DNA of 64,000 nucleotides, from positions 1 through 64,000 of the forward strand of contig JAFVGI010000027.1 of the NCBI GenBank assembly GCA_017475005.1, written 5' to 3'. The notes beneath the pieces are model-generated. The model was not told where the DNA came from. It ran no database searches and saw nothing but the letters and a program-made list of their open reading frames with translations. This DNA is from Prevotella sp. Its GTDB lineage: Bacteria; Bacteroidota; Bacteroidia; Bacteroidales; Bacteroidaceae. The translations under genes were made by a program, and so were the position numbers. Shown piece after piece: positions 6,748 to 16,265 of this stretch. Positions within the stretch are counted from its first letter, which is position 1. Each line of letters begins with the position of its first letter.

Positions 6748-9009
6748 CTAGAACGTAAATCTTGCGGAGAATCGGAAACCTGAGCGGCGTACGTCTTTAT
6801 CCAAGTGCATATAGTCAAAGCGATACACATAATCAATATTAAATATGTTTATGATATTGTGTATGCCTATGACTCCTTCCAGATATGGCTTTCCTCTTTC
6901 GAGGGTATACATCCTCTTGCAGAATGCCATCAGAATGTCGCTATTCTCATTCTGCGGCAGACGAGGGTCGTTCTTTGATGTGAGCCAGCCCCAATAGGCT
7001 CTGATGCCTACATATTCACGCAACTTGAACTTACGCACATAGGGTATGAGATTAAATATCTTACCATTCATCTCCCACGACCACAGGAACTGTATGAATC
7101 TGTCATTGACGAACTCGGCTGTACTACACAGGCGGAAGGAGTTATCATCAGCGACATAAGAGAGGTCTGAGGCTGGAGAAAGAAGCAACGGATATGGTAC
7201 CTTACACCATTCGGCACCACACTTGAAGTTGAAATTCTGAAAGCCCCACGAACCAAGGAACAAACGCTTATAGGCGCTGAATTCCGTAGCATGATGGTTG
7301 TACTCTCCACCAAAGAGATTCTTAACGCCCCAGGTATGGGTAAGACCAAATACCGGCATCTCGTCATTGACAGGCATCTGTCTGTAACGGGTATTGTAAT
7401 ATTTCGCACCTGGAGAATACTCCATCCCCAAGCGAAATTCGGTTATCATTATCTTTCCGTTATGAATAGACTTGACATCGACAGAGTCTTTGCCGCTCCA
7501 TTCCGAAAGAGGCTTAAAGACCAGCATTCCTGTTGCCTCATCGATATCGTGCTGAATGCTTGACAGCAGTCGCCAGCCATTATCGGTTTCATAGGTAAAG
7601 GAGAGACGCTGCTGATTATAGAATATCATCTTACTATCCTCATACCACTTAAAGGAATGGAAGATGTTGTCCTTATTGACATTGTGGATATTGCGGTCAT
7701 TGAGGTAACAGATGTCGTAGTTAGACTCAAAGGAGATATAGCGACGGGGATATTCCTCAGAAGAGTATTGCTTGGGATTAAAGGAATATAAGACCTTAGC
7801 ATCATAGTAATGCTTATTATATTTGAATCCATAGGCATAATATCCCCCAAAGAACCAATGTTTATCGAGGTGTGCCGTTGTCTGACCGCCAAAGCGCAAG
7901 CGGAACTTATCAACGTGGTTGCGGGAAATGAGCGATGTTACAGGTCCCACATCGAAATAGCTGGGCGTAGAAGTTGGGATATAGTTGTCTATGAGAGCCT
8001 TCGTAAGCCACGCGAATGGGCGCAGGAATTTTATATCCATAGCATATCCCAACAACCTCCTGAAGATATCCGGACGTTTTTTCCCGCTGCCGCCAGCACC
8101 CTGTTCGGGTACCATCCGATGCCAAAAAGCAGTATCCCGATACTCTGCCTTTGGCTCCATCGTAGTCTTTTCGAGCACTTTACCCGACATCAACTTGGAG
8201 GGCACTTTCGTAAGTTCGTGATTATAGAACATCTCTTCACGAGTAAAGACAGCTCTTCCCAGAGAAGGTATCAGTGACAGCTCTGCCAAAACAGTACTCT
8301 TGTCAAGCACCCACACGTCACGAGTGACAGAATCTGTCGTCACCACCAATTTCTTAAAGTCCTGACGGATGTCGAGAGTATCGATATAGTTTACCATCGA
8401 CTTATAAGGCAGCCCCATGCGGATAGAGCGTACCTGATGGGTAGAGTCGTTGGAGAGCACCATAGTGCCTACGAAACCTGTATCGAAACGGTCTTTGGGG
8501 GCGAAACGATATGTGACAGTAGTGTCATTAACCTCCACCATATCAATATCATAGCGCGAAGCATTCTTGGGCGAGATAGGAGAATAAAAACGTCGTCCAA
8601 CAAAACGCATCTGTTCATCACGTACATCGACATCGACAAAGATATCACCCATAATGACAGAGATTATCTGGCCAGTATCAAAAAGGTCATTGAGGCCAGA
8701 ACGGCGTATTCCTTTTACAACAGTACGGCGTTTCTTCTCAAGAGAATCGACATAAACATCCTTCACCTGCTCCTCGACAATGAGGGGGAGGACGATTTTG
8801 TTGTTAAGGTCACATTTCTCAACAAAGTCTCTCAGCCAGGCATATTTTTTCACGTATTTTCGGTCGTTGCCAAGGACATCTACATCATTCAAAGCCATAC
8901 GAACCTTTTCGTAAACCAAATTATGGCGCACGACAACCGAATCATCCTTACCAGCCATGACATATAATGCCAGAAAGACGAGCAGAAATATAGTGAAAAT
9001 ACGTTTAAT
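6748..9009 (-). CDS. DUF5686 family outer-membrane protein, apparent ATT start
   Basis: A large protein resembling DUF5686, a Bacteroidetes outer-membrane barrel family usually with an N-terminal carboxypeptidase-regulatory-like domain, which is missing here. The C-terminal half is rich in alternating aromatic strands and ends in SARFTF, as expected of a barrel. The first in-frame ATG (8956-8958) would start at MAGKDDS and leave no signal peptide. Reading 17 codons further gives (I)KRIFTIFLLVFLALYVMAG, a good signal peptide, beginning with ATT at 9007-9009. A one-base change from ATGAAACGT is the simplest explanation. A -7 element lies 5 nt before it. Family assignment is fairly secure; the start is inferred, and loss of expression is a real alternative. 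Confidence 0.75.
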   Translation of the reverse strand: MKRIFTIFLLVFLALYVMAGKDDSVVVRHNLVYEKVRMALNDVDVLGNDRKYVKKYAWLRDFVEKCDLNNKIVLPLIVEEQVKDVYVDSLEKKRRTVVKGIRRSGLNDLFDTGQIISVIMGDIFVDVDVRDEQMRFVGRRFYSPISPKNASRYDIDMVEVNDTTVTYRFAPKDRFDTGFVGTMVLSNDSTHQVRSIRMGLPYKSMVNYIDTLDIRQDFKKLVVTTDSVTRDVWVLDKSTVLAELSLIPSLGRAVFTREEMFYNHELTKVPSKLMSGKVLEKTTMEPKAEYRDTAFWHRMVPEQGAGGSGKKRPDIFRRLLGYAMDIKFLRPFAWLTKALIDNYIPTSTPSYFDVGPVTSLISRNHVDKFRLRFGGQTTAHLDKHWFFGGYYAYGFKYNKHYYDAKVLYSFNPKQYSSEEYPRRYISFESNYDICYLNDRNIHNVNKDNIFHSFKWYEDSKMIFYNQQRLSFTYETDNGWRLLSSIQHDIDEATGMLVFKPLSEWSGKDSVDVKSIHNGKIMITEFRLGMEYSPGAKYYNTRYRQMPVNDEMPVFGLTHTWGVKNLFGGEYNHHATEFSAYKRLFLGSWGFQNFNFKCGAEWCKVPYPLLLSPASDLSYVADDNSFRLCSTAEFVNDRFIQFLWSWEMNGKIFNLIPYVRKFKLREYVGIRAYWGWLTSKNDPRLPQNENSDILMAFCKRMYTLERGKPYLEGVIGIHNIINIFNIDYVYRFDYMHLDKDVRRSGFRFSARFTF

Positions 9010-9014
9010 GGCTG

Positions 9015-9022
9015 CAAAAGTA
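9015..9022 (-). promoter_or_regulatory. -7 element for the DUF5686 gene
   Basis: The minus strand reads TACTTTTG here, five bases before the inferred ATT start. The transcript would therefore begin at or next to the start codon (leaderless). No TTTG is visible at the usual distance upstream. Confidence 0.5.
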
Positions 9023-9041
9023 ATAAAAAAAATGTATTTTC

Positions 9042-9072
9042 TTGTTTGTTTGGGATTTTTTTTTTAATTTTG
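9042..9072 (+). promoter_or_regulatory. Promoter of the GH35 gene
   Basis: TTG at 9042-9044 and TAATTTTG at 9065-9072 are 20 bp apart, giving a leader of roughly 35 nt before the ATG at 9112. It is back-to-back with the DUF5686 promoter. Confidence 0.6.
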
Positions 9073-9111
9073 CGGCTCAATATCATTTATTAAACGTACA
9101 CGCATACGCAT

Positions 9112-11022
9112 ATGAAAAAGAAATTCTTTTTGACAGTTGTAGCTTTAATGCTATCGGTAGTAATGATGGCAAAGGGAGGTACTTTCGAGGCAGGCAAAGG
9201 AACTTTCCTGCTTAATGGCAAACCCTTTATCGTAAAAGCCGCAGAGTTGCACTATGCCCGTATCCCACAGCCTTATTGGGAGCATCGCATCAAGATGTGT
9301 AAAGCTCTTGGTATGAATACCATCTGCATCTACATCTTCTGGAATTACCATGAGGCACAGGAAGGACAGTTTAACTGGAGTGGCGACAGAAACGTTGCTG
9401 ACTTCGTAAAGCTATGCCAGAAGAATGGCATGTACGTTATAGTACGCCCAGGTCCGTATGTCTGCGCTGAATGGGAAATGGGCGGCCTGCCTTGGTGGCT
9501 TCTGAAGAACAAGGACATCCAACTGCGCACACAAGATCCTGCTTTCCTCAATCGCGTAAAGGCTTTTGAGGCAGAGGTGGGCAAGCAGCTGGCACCACTG
9601 ACAATACAGAACGGAGGCCCTATCATCATGGTGCAGGTAGAGAATGAATATGGTTCTTACGACACCAACAAGCCATACGTCAGCGAGATACGTGACTGCC
9701 TGCGCTCTGTAGGTTTCGACAAGACTACATTATTCCAATGTGACTGGTCAAGCAACTTTGAGCAGAATGCCCTACCCGACCTGCTGTGGACAATGAACTT
9801 CGGCACTGGTGCCAACGTACTGGACCAGTTCAAGAAGGTTAAGCAGCTGCGTCCTGACACTCCGATGATGTGTTCAGAATACTGGAGCGGTTGGTTTGAC
9901 GGCTGGGGTCGTGCTCACGAGACACGTCCTGCTGATGCTATGGTGAAGGGTATCGGCACTATGCTTGAGAATGGCATTTCATTCTCTCTGTATATGACAC
10001 ATGGTGGAACGAGTTTCGGATATTGGGCCGGTTCTAATGTGCCAGGCTATCAGCCCGACTGCACCAGCTATGACTATGATGCACCAATAGATGAGCAGGG
10101 TGCTGCAACACCAAAGTATTATGAGTTGCGTGAACTGCTTGCAAAATATTCTGACACTAAACTGCCTGCAGTACCAAAGGCGATGCCAGTTGTATCTTTC
10201 CCAGAGACAACGCTGAAGGCTGTCTCAACACCTATCGACGAGATAATGGCAAAGCCCGCAACAGAGTCACACGACATCCAGTCGATGGAGCAGTTTGACA
10301 TGGGTTATGGCAGCATCATGTACACCACCACGATGCCAGCAGTAAAGGCAAATTCTTACATCCGTATCAACAATGTAGCCGACTATGCTATTGTCTGCAT
10401 CGGAAAGAAGAAAATCGGCGAGCTGTATCGCGGCAGCAATAATGAGAACACGCTGATGCTGAAAGAAGATGTTGCAGAAGGTGAGAAACTCTCTATCTTC
10501 GTAGAGGCAATGGGACGCATCAACTACTCAAAGGAGATAAAAGACCCTAAGGGTATCACAAAGTCTGTTGAGGTATTTGCAAAGGCCGGACAGCATGAAG
10601 TGACCTACAACCTGAAGGATTGGAAGGTATATCTCTTCCCTGCTGAAACAACATATAACTACGAGGGCACATTCACCGTCAGCAAGGTTGGTGACACATA
10701 CCTCGATATGAGTTCATGGGGCAAGGGTATGGTATTCGTCAACGGACATAACATCGGACGTTTCTGGAACGTTGGTCCGCAGCAGACACTATTCCTACCA
10801 GGATGCTGGTTAAAGAAGGGTCAGAACGAAATAAAGATATACGACATCACAGGTCCTAAGAACCCTGTAGTAAGCGGAAAGACAAAACCTGTCATCGACG
10901 ACCTACACAAGGAGTATCTTCCAAAGGATGCTGTAACGATGTCAAATAACAACAAGGAAGAATCACATCAGAAGAAAACACAAACAGCAGCAGGCAATGA
11001 TGCTGCCCCAGGAGCAAAATAA
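9112..11022 (+). CDS. Exported beta-galactosidase, glycoside hydrolase family 35
   Basis: A 636-residue GH35 enzyme that would release terminal beta-galactose from oligosaccharides or plant polysaccharide side chains. An N-terminal signal peptide (1-20, ending MMAKG) points to the periplasm or surface. The TIM barrel spans about 25-345. The acid/base is expected at E179 in VQVENEYGSY and the nucleophile at E256 in MMCSEYWSGWFDG, both standard GH35 positions. Beta-sandwich regions follow, with the typical near-C-terminal SSWGKGMVFVNGHNIGRFW. The last 40 residues are polar low-complexity. The gene ends 12 bp before leuA with no visible promoter between them, an odd pairing of a secreted hydrolase with amino-acid biosynthesis. 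Confidence 0.93.
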   Translation: MKKKFFLTVVALMLSVVMMAKGGTFEAGKGTFLLNGKPFIVKAAELHYARIPQPYWEHRIKMCKALGMNTICIYIFWNYHEAQEGQFNWSGDRNVADFVKLCQKNGMYVIVRPGPYVCAEWEMGGLPWWLLKNKDIQLRTQDPAFLNRVKAFEAEVGKQLAPLTIQNGGPIIMVQVENEYGSYDTNKPYVSEIRDCLRSVGFDKTTLFQCDWSSNFEQNALPDLLWTMNFGTGANVLDQFKKVKQLRPDTPMMCSEYWSGWFDGWGRAHETRPADAMVKGIGTMLENGISFSLYMTHGGTSFGYWAGSNVPGYQPDCTSYDYDAPIDEQGAATPKYYELRELLAKYSDTKLPAVPKAMPVVSFPETTLKAVSTPIDEIMAKPATESHDIQSMEQFDMGYGSIMYTTTMPAVKANSYIRINNVADYAIVCIGKKKIGELYRGSNNENTLMLKEDVAEGEKLSIFVEAMGRINYSKEIKDPKGITKSVEVFAKAGQHEVTYNLKDWKVYLFPAETTYNYEGTFTVSKVGDTYLDMSSWGKGMVFVNGHNIGRFWNVGPQQTLFLPGCWLKKGQNEIKIYDITGPKNPVVSGKTKPVIDDLHKEYLPKDAVTMSNNNKEESHQKKTQTAAGNDAAPGAK

Positions 11023-11034
11023 TTCATTTTAATT

Positions 11035-12549
11035 ATGGCAGATAGATTATATATTTTCGACACCACCCTGAGAGATGGTGAACAGGTTCCAGGATGTCAG
11101 CTGAATACAGTAGAAAAGATTCAGGTAGCAAAGCAGCTGGAACAGTTAGGCGTTGATGTCATCGAGGCTGGCTTCCCTATAAGCTCCCCAGGCGACTTCA
11201 ACTCAGTTATTGAAATATCAAAGGCTGTTACATGGCCAACAATATGCGCCCTTACACGTGCCGTTGAGAAAGATATTGACTGTGCCGTAGAAGCCCTACA
11301 ATATGCAAAGCACAAGCGTATCCATACTGGTATCGGTACTTCTGACTCGCACATCAAATACAAGTTCAACTCGAACCGCGAAGAGATTATAGAGCGCGCC
11401 GTAGCAGCCGTGAAGTATGCGAAGAAATTCGTTGAGGACGTAGAGTTCTATGCTGAGGATGCTGGCCGTACAGATAATGAATACCTCGCAAGAGTCATCG
11501 ATGCAGTAACCAAGGCCGGTGCTACCGTCTGCAACATTCCTGACACAACAGGCTTCCGTCTTCCAAATGAATATAACGAGAAGATAAAGTACCTCTATGA
11601 GCATGTTGATGCCTTTGCTGCCGGCAAGAGTATCATCTCAACTCATTGCCACAACGACCTCGGTATGGCAACAGCAAACACCGTAGCAGGTGTACTCGGC
11701 GGAGCGCGTCAGGTGGAGGTTACCATCAACGGTATCGGCGAGCGTGCAGGCAACACCTCACTCGAGGAGATTGCTATGATATTCAAGACTCACCCCGACC
11801 TGGGCATCGAGACAAATATCAACACCCAGAAGATATGGCCAACAAGCCGCATGGTGAGCACGCTGATGAATATGCCTGTGCAGCCCAACAAGGCTGTCGT
11901 GGGCAAGAATGCCTTCGCTCACTCGTCAGGCATACATCAGGACGGTGTGCTGAAGAATGTTTCCACATACGAGATTATGGACCCGAAGGATGTGGGTATC
12001 GACGAGAACAGCATCGTGCTTACAGCCCGTTCAGGACGTGCTGCCCTGAAGCATCGCCTTTCTGTATTGGGTATCGAAATGGACCAGGAGCACCTCGACA
12101 AGACATATGCTAAGTTCTTGGAGATGGCAGACAAGAAGAAGCAGTTGGGTGACGAAGACCTGCTCGTACTGGCTGGCGTCAGCGCTGATAGCGACGAGAA
12201 CCACGTGAAGCTCGAATCTCTACAGGTTACTTCTGGTAAGGGCGTTACTCCTATCGCAGCCATAAAGCTGAAGATTGCCAACGAACTGTTTGAGGCAGCA
12301 GCAACAGGTAATGGTCCTGTAGATGCTTCTATCAAGGCCCTGAAGAATATTATCCATCGCGAAATGGAACTGAAGGAACTCACCATTCAGGCTATCAATA
12401 AGGGCTCTGACGACCTGTGTAAGGTTCACATGCAGGTGGAGCACGAAGGTACTCGTTACTACGGATTCGGTTCTAACACAGATATCGTAACAGCATCTGT
12501 AGAAGCATATATCGATTGTATAAACAAATTTAAAGTCGCAAAAATATAA
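11035..12549 (+). CDS. leuA: 2-isopropylmalate synthase
   Basis: A 504-residue enzyme condensing acetyl-CoA with 2-oxoisovalerate, the first committed step of leucine synthesis. The catalytic domain starts with [13 protein letters not shown] (residues 9-21), and the metal-binding STHCHNDLG lies near 202-210. [10 protein letters not shown] follows, and the C-terminal third carries the LeuA regulatory domain that normally mediates leucine feedback ([19 protein letters not shown]). Length is normal for the long, feedback-regulated form. Its TAA overlaps the ATG of leuC by one base (TAATG), implying translational coupling. It heads the leu run; no leader peptide, T-box or attenuator is evident upstream. 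Confidence 0.95.
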   Translation: MADRLYIFDTTLRDGEQVPGCQLNTVEKIQVAKQLEQLGVDVIEAGFPISSPGDFNSVIEISKAVTWPTICALTRAVEKDIDCAVEALQYAKHKRIHTGIGTSDSHIKYKFNSNREEIIERAVAAVKYAKKFVEDVEFYAEDAGRTDNEYLARVIDAVTKAGATVCNIPDTTGFRLPNEYNEKIKYLYEHVDAFAAGKSIISTHCHNDLGMATANTVAGVLGGARQVEVTINGIGERAGNTSLEEIAMIFKTHPDLGIETNINTQKIWPTSRMVSTLMNMPVQPNKAVVGKNAFAHSSGIHQDGVLKNVSTYEIMDPKDVGIDENSIVLTARSGRAALKHRLSVLGIEMDQEHLDKTYAKFLEMADKKKQLGDEDLLVLAGVSADSDENHVKLESLQVTSGKGVTPIAAIKLKIANELFEAAATGNGPVDASIKALKNIIHREMELKELTIQAINKGSDDLCKVHMQVEHEGTRYYGFGSNTDIVTASVEAYIDCINKFKVAKI

Positions 12550-13937
12550 TGAACACACTTTTTGATAAAATCTGGGACTCACACATCGTTCAGGTGGTGG
12601 AAGACGGTCCCACACAACTGTATATTGACAGGCTCTATGCCCACGAGGTGACATCACCACAGGCTTTTGACACTCTTCGTGACAAAGGTATTAAGGTATT
12701 CCGTCCTGACCATATTATCGCAATGCCTGACCACAACACTCCTTCTGACCAGCAGGATCACATTGATGACCCTATCGGTAAGAAGCAAGTGGACACCCTG
12801 AAGGCTAACTGCGAAGAGTTTGGCATCAAGCATTTCACAATGGGTACGAAGGATAATGGTATCATCCACGTTGTTGGTCCAGAGAAGGGTCTTTCGTTAC
12901 CTGGTATGACAATAGTATGTGGTGACTCACACACCTCTACACATGGTGCTGTCGGTGCTCTCGCCATGGGTATCGGTACATCTGAGGTGGCACAAGTATT
13001 GGCATCGCAGACTATCCTGCAGTCAAAGCCAAAGTCAATGCGCATCAATATCGAAGGTGAGTTGCAGAAGGGTGTGACAGCGAAGGATGTAGCACTATAT
13101 ATCATGGCACAGATGACTACCTCAGGTGCTACAGGATATGTTGTGGAATATGCAGGTTCTACCATCCGCAATATGAGTATGGAGGGACGTCTGACTCTAT
13201 CTAACCTTTCTATCGAGATGGGTTCAAGGGCTGGTATCATTGCTCCTGACGAGACCACCTTTGCTTACCTCAAGGGTCGCGAATATGCTCCAAAGGGTGA
13301 GGCATGGGATAAGGCTGTTGCTTATTGGAAGACTTTGAAGAGTGATGACAATGCAGTATTTGACAAGGAGGTAACATATAAGGCTGAAGACATCGCTCCA
13401 CGCATCACATACGGCACAAACCCTGGTGCTGGTATCGCTATCGACGGCACTGTACCAACTCTCGATTCTGTTTCTGCAGAAGAGGCTGCACAGCTGAAGA
13501 GTCAGCTCGACTATATGCAGTTCGCTCCTGGTGAGAAGCTGGAGGGTAAGCCTGTGGATTATGTATTCCTCGGCGCTTGTACCAATGGCCGTATAGAAGA
13601 CTTCCGCGCTTTTGCTTCTATTGTGAAGGGCAAGAAGAAGGCCGACAACGTTGTAGCATGGCTCGTGCCCGGTTCATGGCTCGTACGTCAGCAGATTATT
13701 GACGAGGGCATTGACAAGATTCTTGAGGAGGCTGGTTTCGAACTGCGTCTGCCATCATGCTCTGCTTGTCTTGCAATGAACCCAGACAAGGTGCCTGCAG
13801 GAAAGCTGGCAATCTCTACTTCTAACCGTAACTTCGTAGGACGTCAGGGACCTGGTGCACGTACCATTCTTGCCAGCCCGCTGACAGTTGCTGCAAGTGC
13901 TGTAACAGGTGTCATTACTGACCCCAGGAAAGTTTAG
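12549..13937 (+). CDS. leuC: 3-isopropylmalate dehydratase large subunit
   Basis: A 462-residue aconitase-family subunit that, with LeuD, isomerises 2- to 3-isopropylmalate. The three cysteines ligating the 4Fe-4S cluster are visible: C344 in GACTNGR, and C404 and C407 in [10 protein letters not shown]. The substrate-region motifs [11 protein letters not shown] and MGIGTSEV are present. Length and start ([14 protein letters not shown]) match the family. It overlaps leuA by one base and is followed after 38 bp by leuD. The gap holds a heptanucleotide repeat rather than a promoter or terminator. Confidence 0.96.
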   Translation: MNTLFDKIWDSHIVQVVEDGPTQLYIDRLYAHEVTSPQAFDTLRDKGIKVFRPDHIIAMPDHNTPSDQQDHIDDPIGKKQVDTLKANCEEFGIKHFTMGTKDNGIIHVVGPEKGLSLPGMTIVCGDSHTSTHGAVGALAMGIGTSEVAQVLASQTILQSKPKSMRINIEGELQKGVTAKDVALYIMAQMTTSGATGYVVEYAGSTIRNMSMEGRLTLSNLSIEMGSRAGIIAPDETTFAYLKGREYAPKGEAWDKAVAYWKTLKSDDNAVFDKEVTYKAEDIAPRITYGTNPGAGIAIDGTVPTLDSVSAEEAAQLKSQLDYMQFAPGEKLEGKPVDYVFLGACTNGRIEDFRAFASIVKGKKKADNVVAWLVPGSWLVRQQIIDEGIDKILEEAGFELRLPSCSACLAMNPDKVPAGKLAISTSNRNFVGRQGPGARTILASPLTVAASAVTGVITDPRKV

Positions 13938-13960
13938 AGTTTAGTGTTTAGTGTTTAGAG
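13933..13960. repeat. Heptanucleotide tandem repeat between leuC and leuD
   Basis: Four 7-bp units (TTTAGAG, TTTAGTG, TTTAGTG, TTTAGAG) begin within the leuC stop codon and fill most of the gap to leuD. The same strict 7-bp period with different unit sequences recurs in several other gaps of this window. Confidence 0.85.
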
Positions 13961-13975
13961 TAAACATATAGAAAA

Positions 13976-14593
13976 ATGGCAAAACAGAAATTCAACATAA
14001 TAAAGTCAACTTGTATTCCTATCGAGATTGACAACTGTAATACGGATCTCATTATCCCAGCCCGTTATTTGGCTTTCACCACACGTGATCCGAAGTTTTT
14101 TGGTGATGCTTTCATGCACGACCTGCGTTATGATGCTAACGACAAACCTATAGCTGATTTCGTTATGAACCAGCCTGAATACAGTGAGGCACCTCATGAG
14201 GGTGTTCACGAAATCATCGTTGGCGGTAAGAACTGGGGTTCCGGTTCTTCTCGTGAACATGCTGCATGGGCAATAGCAGGATACGGTGTTCGCGTAGTGA
14301 TATCATCATCATTTGCTGATATCCACCGCAACAACCTCCTCAACTGTTTCGTGCTGCCGGTAATAGTAACACCAGAATTCCAGGCAGAACTTTTTGCAAG
14401 CATAAAGAGCAACCCTCAGACGGTTGTGACAGTAGATGTGCCTAACCAGACTGTTACTAACGAGGCAACAGGCAAGAGTGAGAAGTTTGACATCAACGGC
14501 TACAAGAAATACTGCCTCATGAATGCCCTCGACGACATCGACTTCCTGCTTGAAAACCAGGATAAGATTGTTGCTTGGGAGGAGGGAAAATAA
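13976..14593 (+). CDS. leuD: 3-isopropylmalate dehydratase small subunit
   Basis: A 205-residue swivelling-domain partner of LeuC. Diagnostic motifs are DLIIPARYL near the N-terminus, GGKNWGSGSSREHAAWAI (active-site loop) and VISSSFADIHRNN. Length is typical. The stop TAA overlaps the ATG of the following synthase by one base (TAATG), so the pair is probably translationally coupled. Together leuA, leuC and leuD cover all leucine-specific steps except the dehydrogenase LeuB, which is not encoded here. Confidence 0.95.
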   Translation: MAKQKFNIIKSTCIPIEIDNCNTDLIIPARYLAFTTRDPKFFGDAFMHDLRYDANDKPIADFVMNQPEYSEAPHEGVHEIIVGGKNWGSGSSREHAAWAIAGYGVRVVISSSFADIHRNNLLNCFVLPVIVTPEFQAELFASIKSNPQTVVTVDVPNQTVTNEATGKSEKFDINGYKKYCLMNALDDIDFLLENQDKIVAWEEGK

Positions 14594-16164
14594 TGTTCAA
14601 TAAAATAGAAATACTCGACTCCACACTCCGCGACGGCGAACAGACCAACGGAGTGTCCTTTCTGCCTCACGAGAAGCTGAGCATAGCACGTCTGTTGCTG
14701 AAAGACGTCAAGGTAGATCGCCTTGAGGTTGCCTCTGCACGTGTTTCCGAAGGCGAGAAGGAAGCAGTCACTATGATATGCCGCTACGCCCAGCAGTTGT
14801 CTTCCGCTCCAGTAGAAGACGGTGGCAGACCTGATGCTCTCGAAAGCATCGAGGTGTTGGGATTTGTTGACAACGGCAAGTCCATCAAGTGGATTACCGA
14901 CTGCGGCTGCAAAGTCATCAATATGCTGACAAAGGGGTCAGAAAACCATTGTGTACACCAACTGTCAAAGACTCCCGATGAGCATATCGCCGACATCAAG
15001 GCTAATGTGGCGATGGCGCAGGAGGCTGGCCTCAGCGTCAACATATACCTTGAGGATTGGAGCAATGGTATGCGCGACAATGCCGACTATGTGTATCACA
15101 TGATAGAATCGCTGAGCACTATCGGCATAAAGCGTTTCATGCTTCCCGATACGCTCGGAGTATTGACGCCGACAGAGACGGGACAGTTCTTCAAGGATAT
15201 CACCACACGTTTCCCTGACCAGCATTTCGACTTCCACTCTCACAACGACTACGACCTCGCAGTTGGTAACACGCTGGCTGCTGTCCGCAATGGTGCGAAG
15301 GGTGTCCACGTAACTGTCAACGGCCTGGGCGAACGCTGCGGCAATGCCCCACTCGCTTCTGTTCAGGCATCGCTGCACGACCAGCTGGGCATCACGACAT
15401 CCATTCAGGAGGATATGCTCAACGAGGTGTCACACGTGGTGGAGGGATATTCGGGCATCACGATTGCTCCGAACCAGCCTATCGTGGGTGACAATGTCTT
15501 CACTCAGGTGGCAGGAGTGCATGCCGACGGCGACAACAAGCACAACCTCTATTGCAACGCCCTCGTTCCGGAACGCTTCGGACGAAAGCGCGAATATGCC
15601 CTCGGCAAGAACTCAGGAAAGGCGAATATCGAGAAGAATCTTCAGGAACTGGGTCTGGTGCTCACCCCTGAGCAGACCAAGAAGGTGACACAGCGTATCA
15701 CCGAACTGGGCGACCGCAAGGCCCTCGTCACACAGGACGACCTGCCATTCATCGTGGCAGACGTGCTGAAACACTCAGCCCCCGAAGACAAGGTGAAACT
15801 GAAAGGCTATATGGTCAGCCTTTCATACGGTCTTAAGCCCCATGCTTGTGTAAAGATAAGCATCAACGGCAAGCGCTACGAGGCCGACTCTTCAGGCGAC
15901 GGTCAGTATGATGCTTTCGTGAAGGCCCTACGTTATATATATAAGGAGACGCTGGGACGCACGTTCCCAATGCTTGAGAACTATTCCGTCACCATCCCTC
16001 CCGGCGGTCGCACCGATGCCCTCGTGCAGACACAGATAACATGGCGCATGAAAGACGGCAGGGTGATACGCACCCGTGCCCTCGATGCCGACCAGACCGA
16101 GGCTGCCATCAAGGCCACAATAAAGATGCTCAACCAGATAGAGCCGGAGTATTCGAAGGAATGA
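14593..16164 (+). CDS. Second LeuA-family synthase, probably (R)-citramalate synthase (CimA-like)
   Basis: A 523-residue member of the HMGL-like/LeuA family. It carries STLRDGEQTNGVSF, HSHNDYDLAVGN, GLGERCGNAPL and a C-terminal LeuA dimer/regulatory domain. It is clearly divergent from the LeuA two genes upstream. The TNGVSF loop and the DYDLAVGN signature fit the CimA-like group that condenses pyruvate with acetyl-CoA for isoleucine synthesis; LeuC/LeuD can serve the next step of both routes, which would explain the clustering. Substrate specificity is inferred. The ATG at 14593 is preferred over an in-frame ATG at 14575 inside leuD because of the TAATG overlap. Next to it are a repeat and a terminator. 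Confidence 0.82.
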   Translation: MFNKIEILDSTLRDGEQTNGVSFLPHEKLSIARLLLKDVKVDRLEVASARVSEGEKEAVTMICRYAQQLSSAPVEDGGRPDALESIEVLGFVDNGKSIKWITDCGCKVINMLTKGSENHCVHQLSKTPDEHIADIKANVAMAQEAGLSVNIYLEDWSNGMRDNADYVYHMIESLSTIGIKRFMLPDTLGVLTPTETGQFFKDITTRFPDQHFDFHSHNDYDLAVGNTLAAVRNGAKGVHVTVNGLGERCGNAPLASVQASLHDQLGITTSIQEDMLNEVSHVVEGYSGITIAPNQPIVGDNVFTQVAGVHADGDNKHNLYCNALVPERFGRKREYALGKNSGKANIEKNLQELGLVLTPEQTKKVTQRITELGDRKALVTQDDLPFIVADVLKHSAPEDKVKLKGYMVSLSYGLKPHACVKISINGKRYEADSSGDGQYDAFVKALRYIYKETLGRTFPMLENYSVTIPPGGRTDALVQTQITWRMKDGRVIRTRALDADQTEAAIKATIKMLNQIEPEYSKE

Positions 16165-16198
16165 AAAGTGAAAAGTGAAAAGTGAAGAGTGAAGAATT
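16164..16198. repeat. Heptanucleotide tandem repeat after the CimA-like gene
   Basis: Three AAAAGTG units, then AAGAGTG and AAGAATT, all in exact 7-bp register and starting at the stop codon. It belongs to the same period-7 family as other intergenic tracts here. Confidence 0.85.
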
Positions 16199-16227
16199 AA
16201 AAGTTAATCACTCAAAGACAAAATATT

Positions 16228-16265
16228 AAGCAGGAACTGCCCTCGGGTGGTTCCTGCTTGTTTTA
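16228..16265. terminator. Terminator between convergent CimA-like and HU-like genes
   Basis: AAGCAGGAAC (16228-16237) pairs with GTTCCTGCTT (16250-16259) around a 12-nt loop, and GTTTTATT follows. It lies at the end of the leu run and also touches the end of the convergent HU-like gene. Confidence 0.75.

Noticed and set aside
11646-12113. Arg/His/Cys-rich open frame inside leuA
   Set aside because: Out-of-frame shadow of a well-conserved gene; composition is unlike a real protein.
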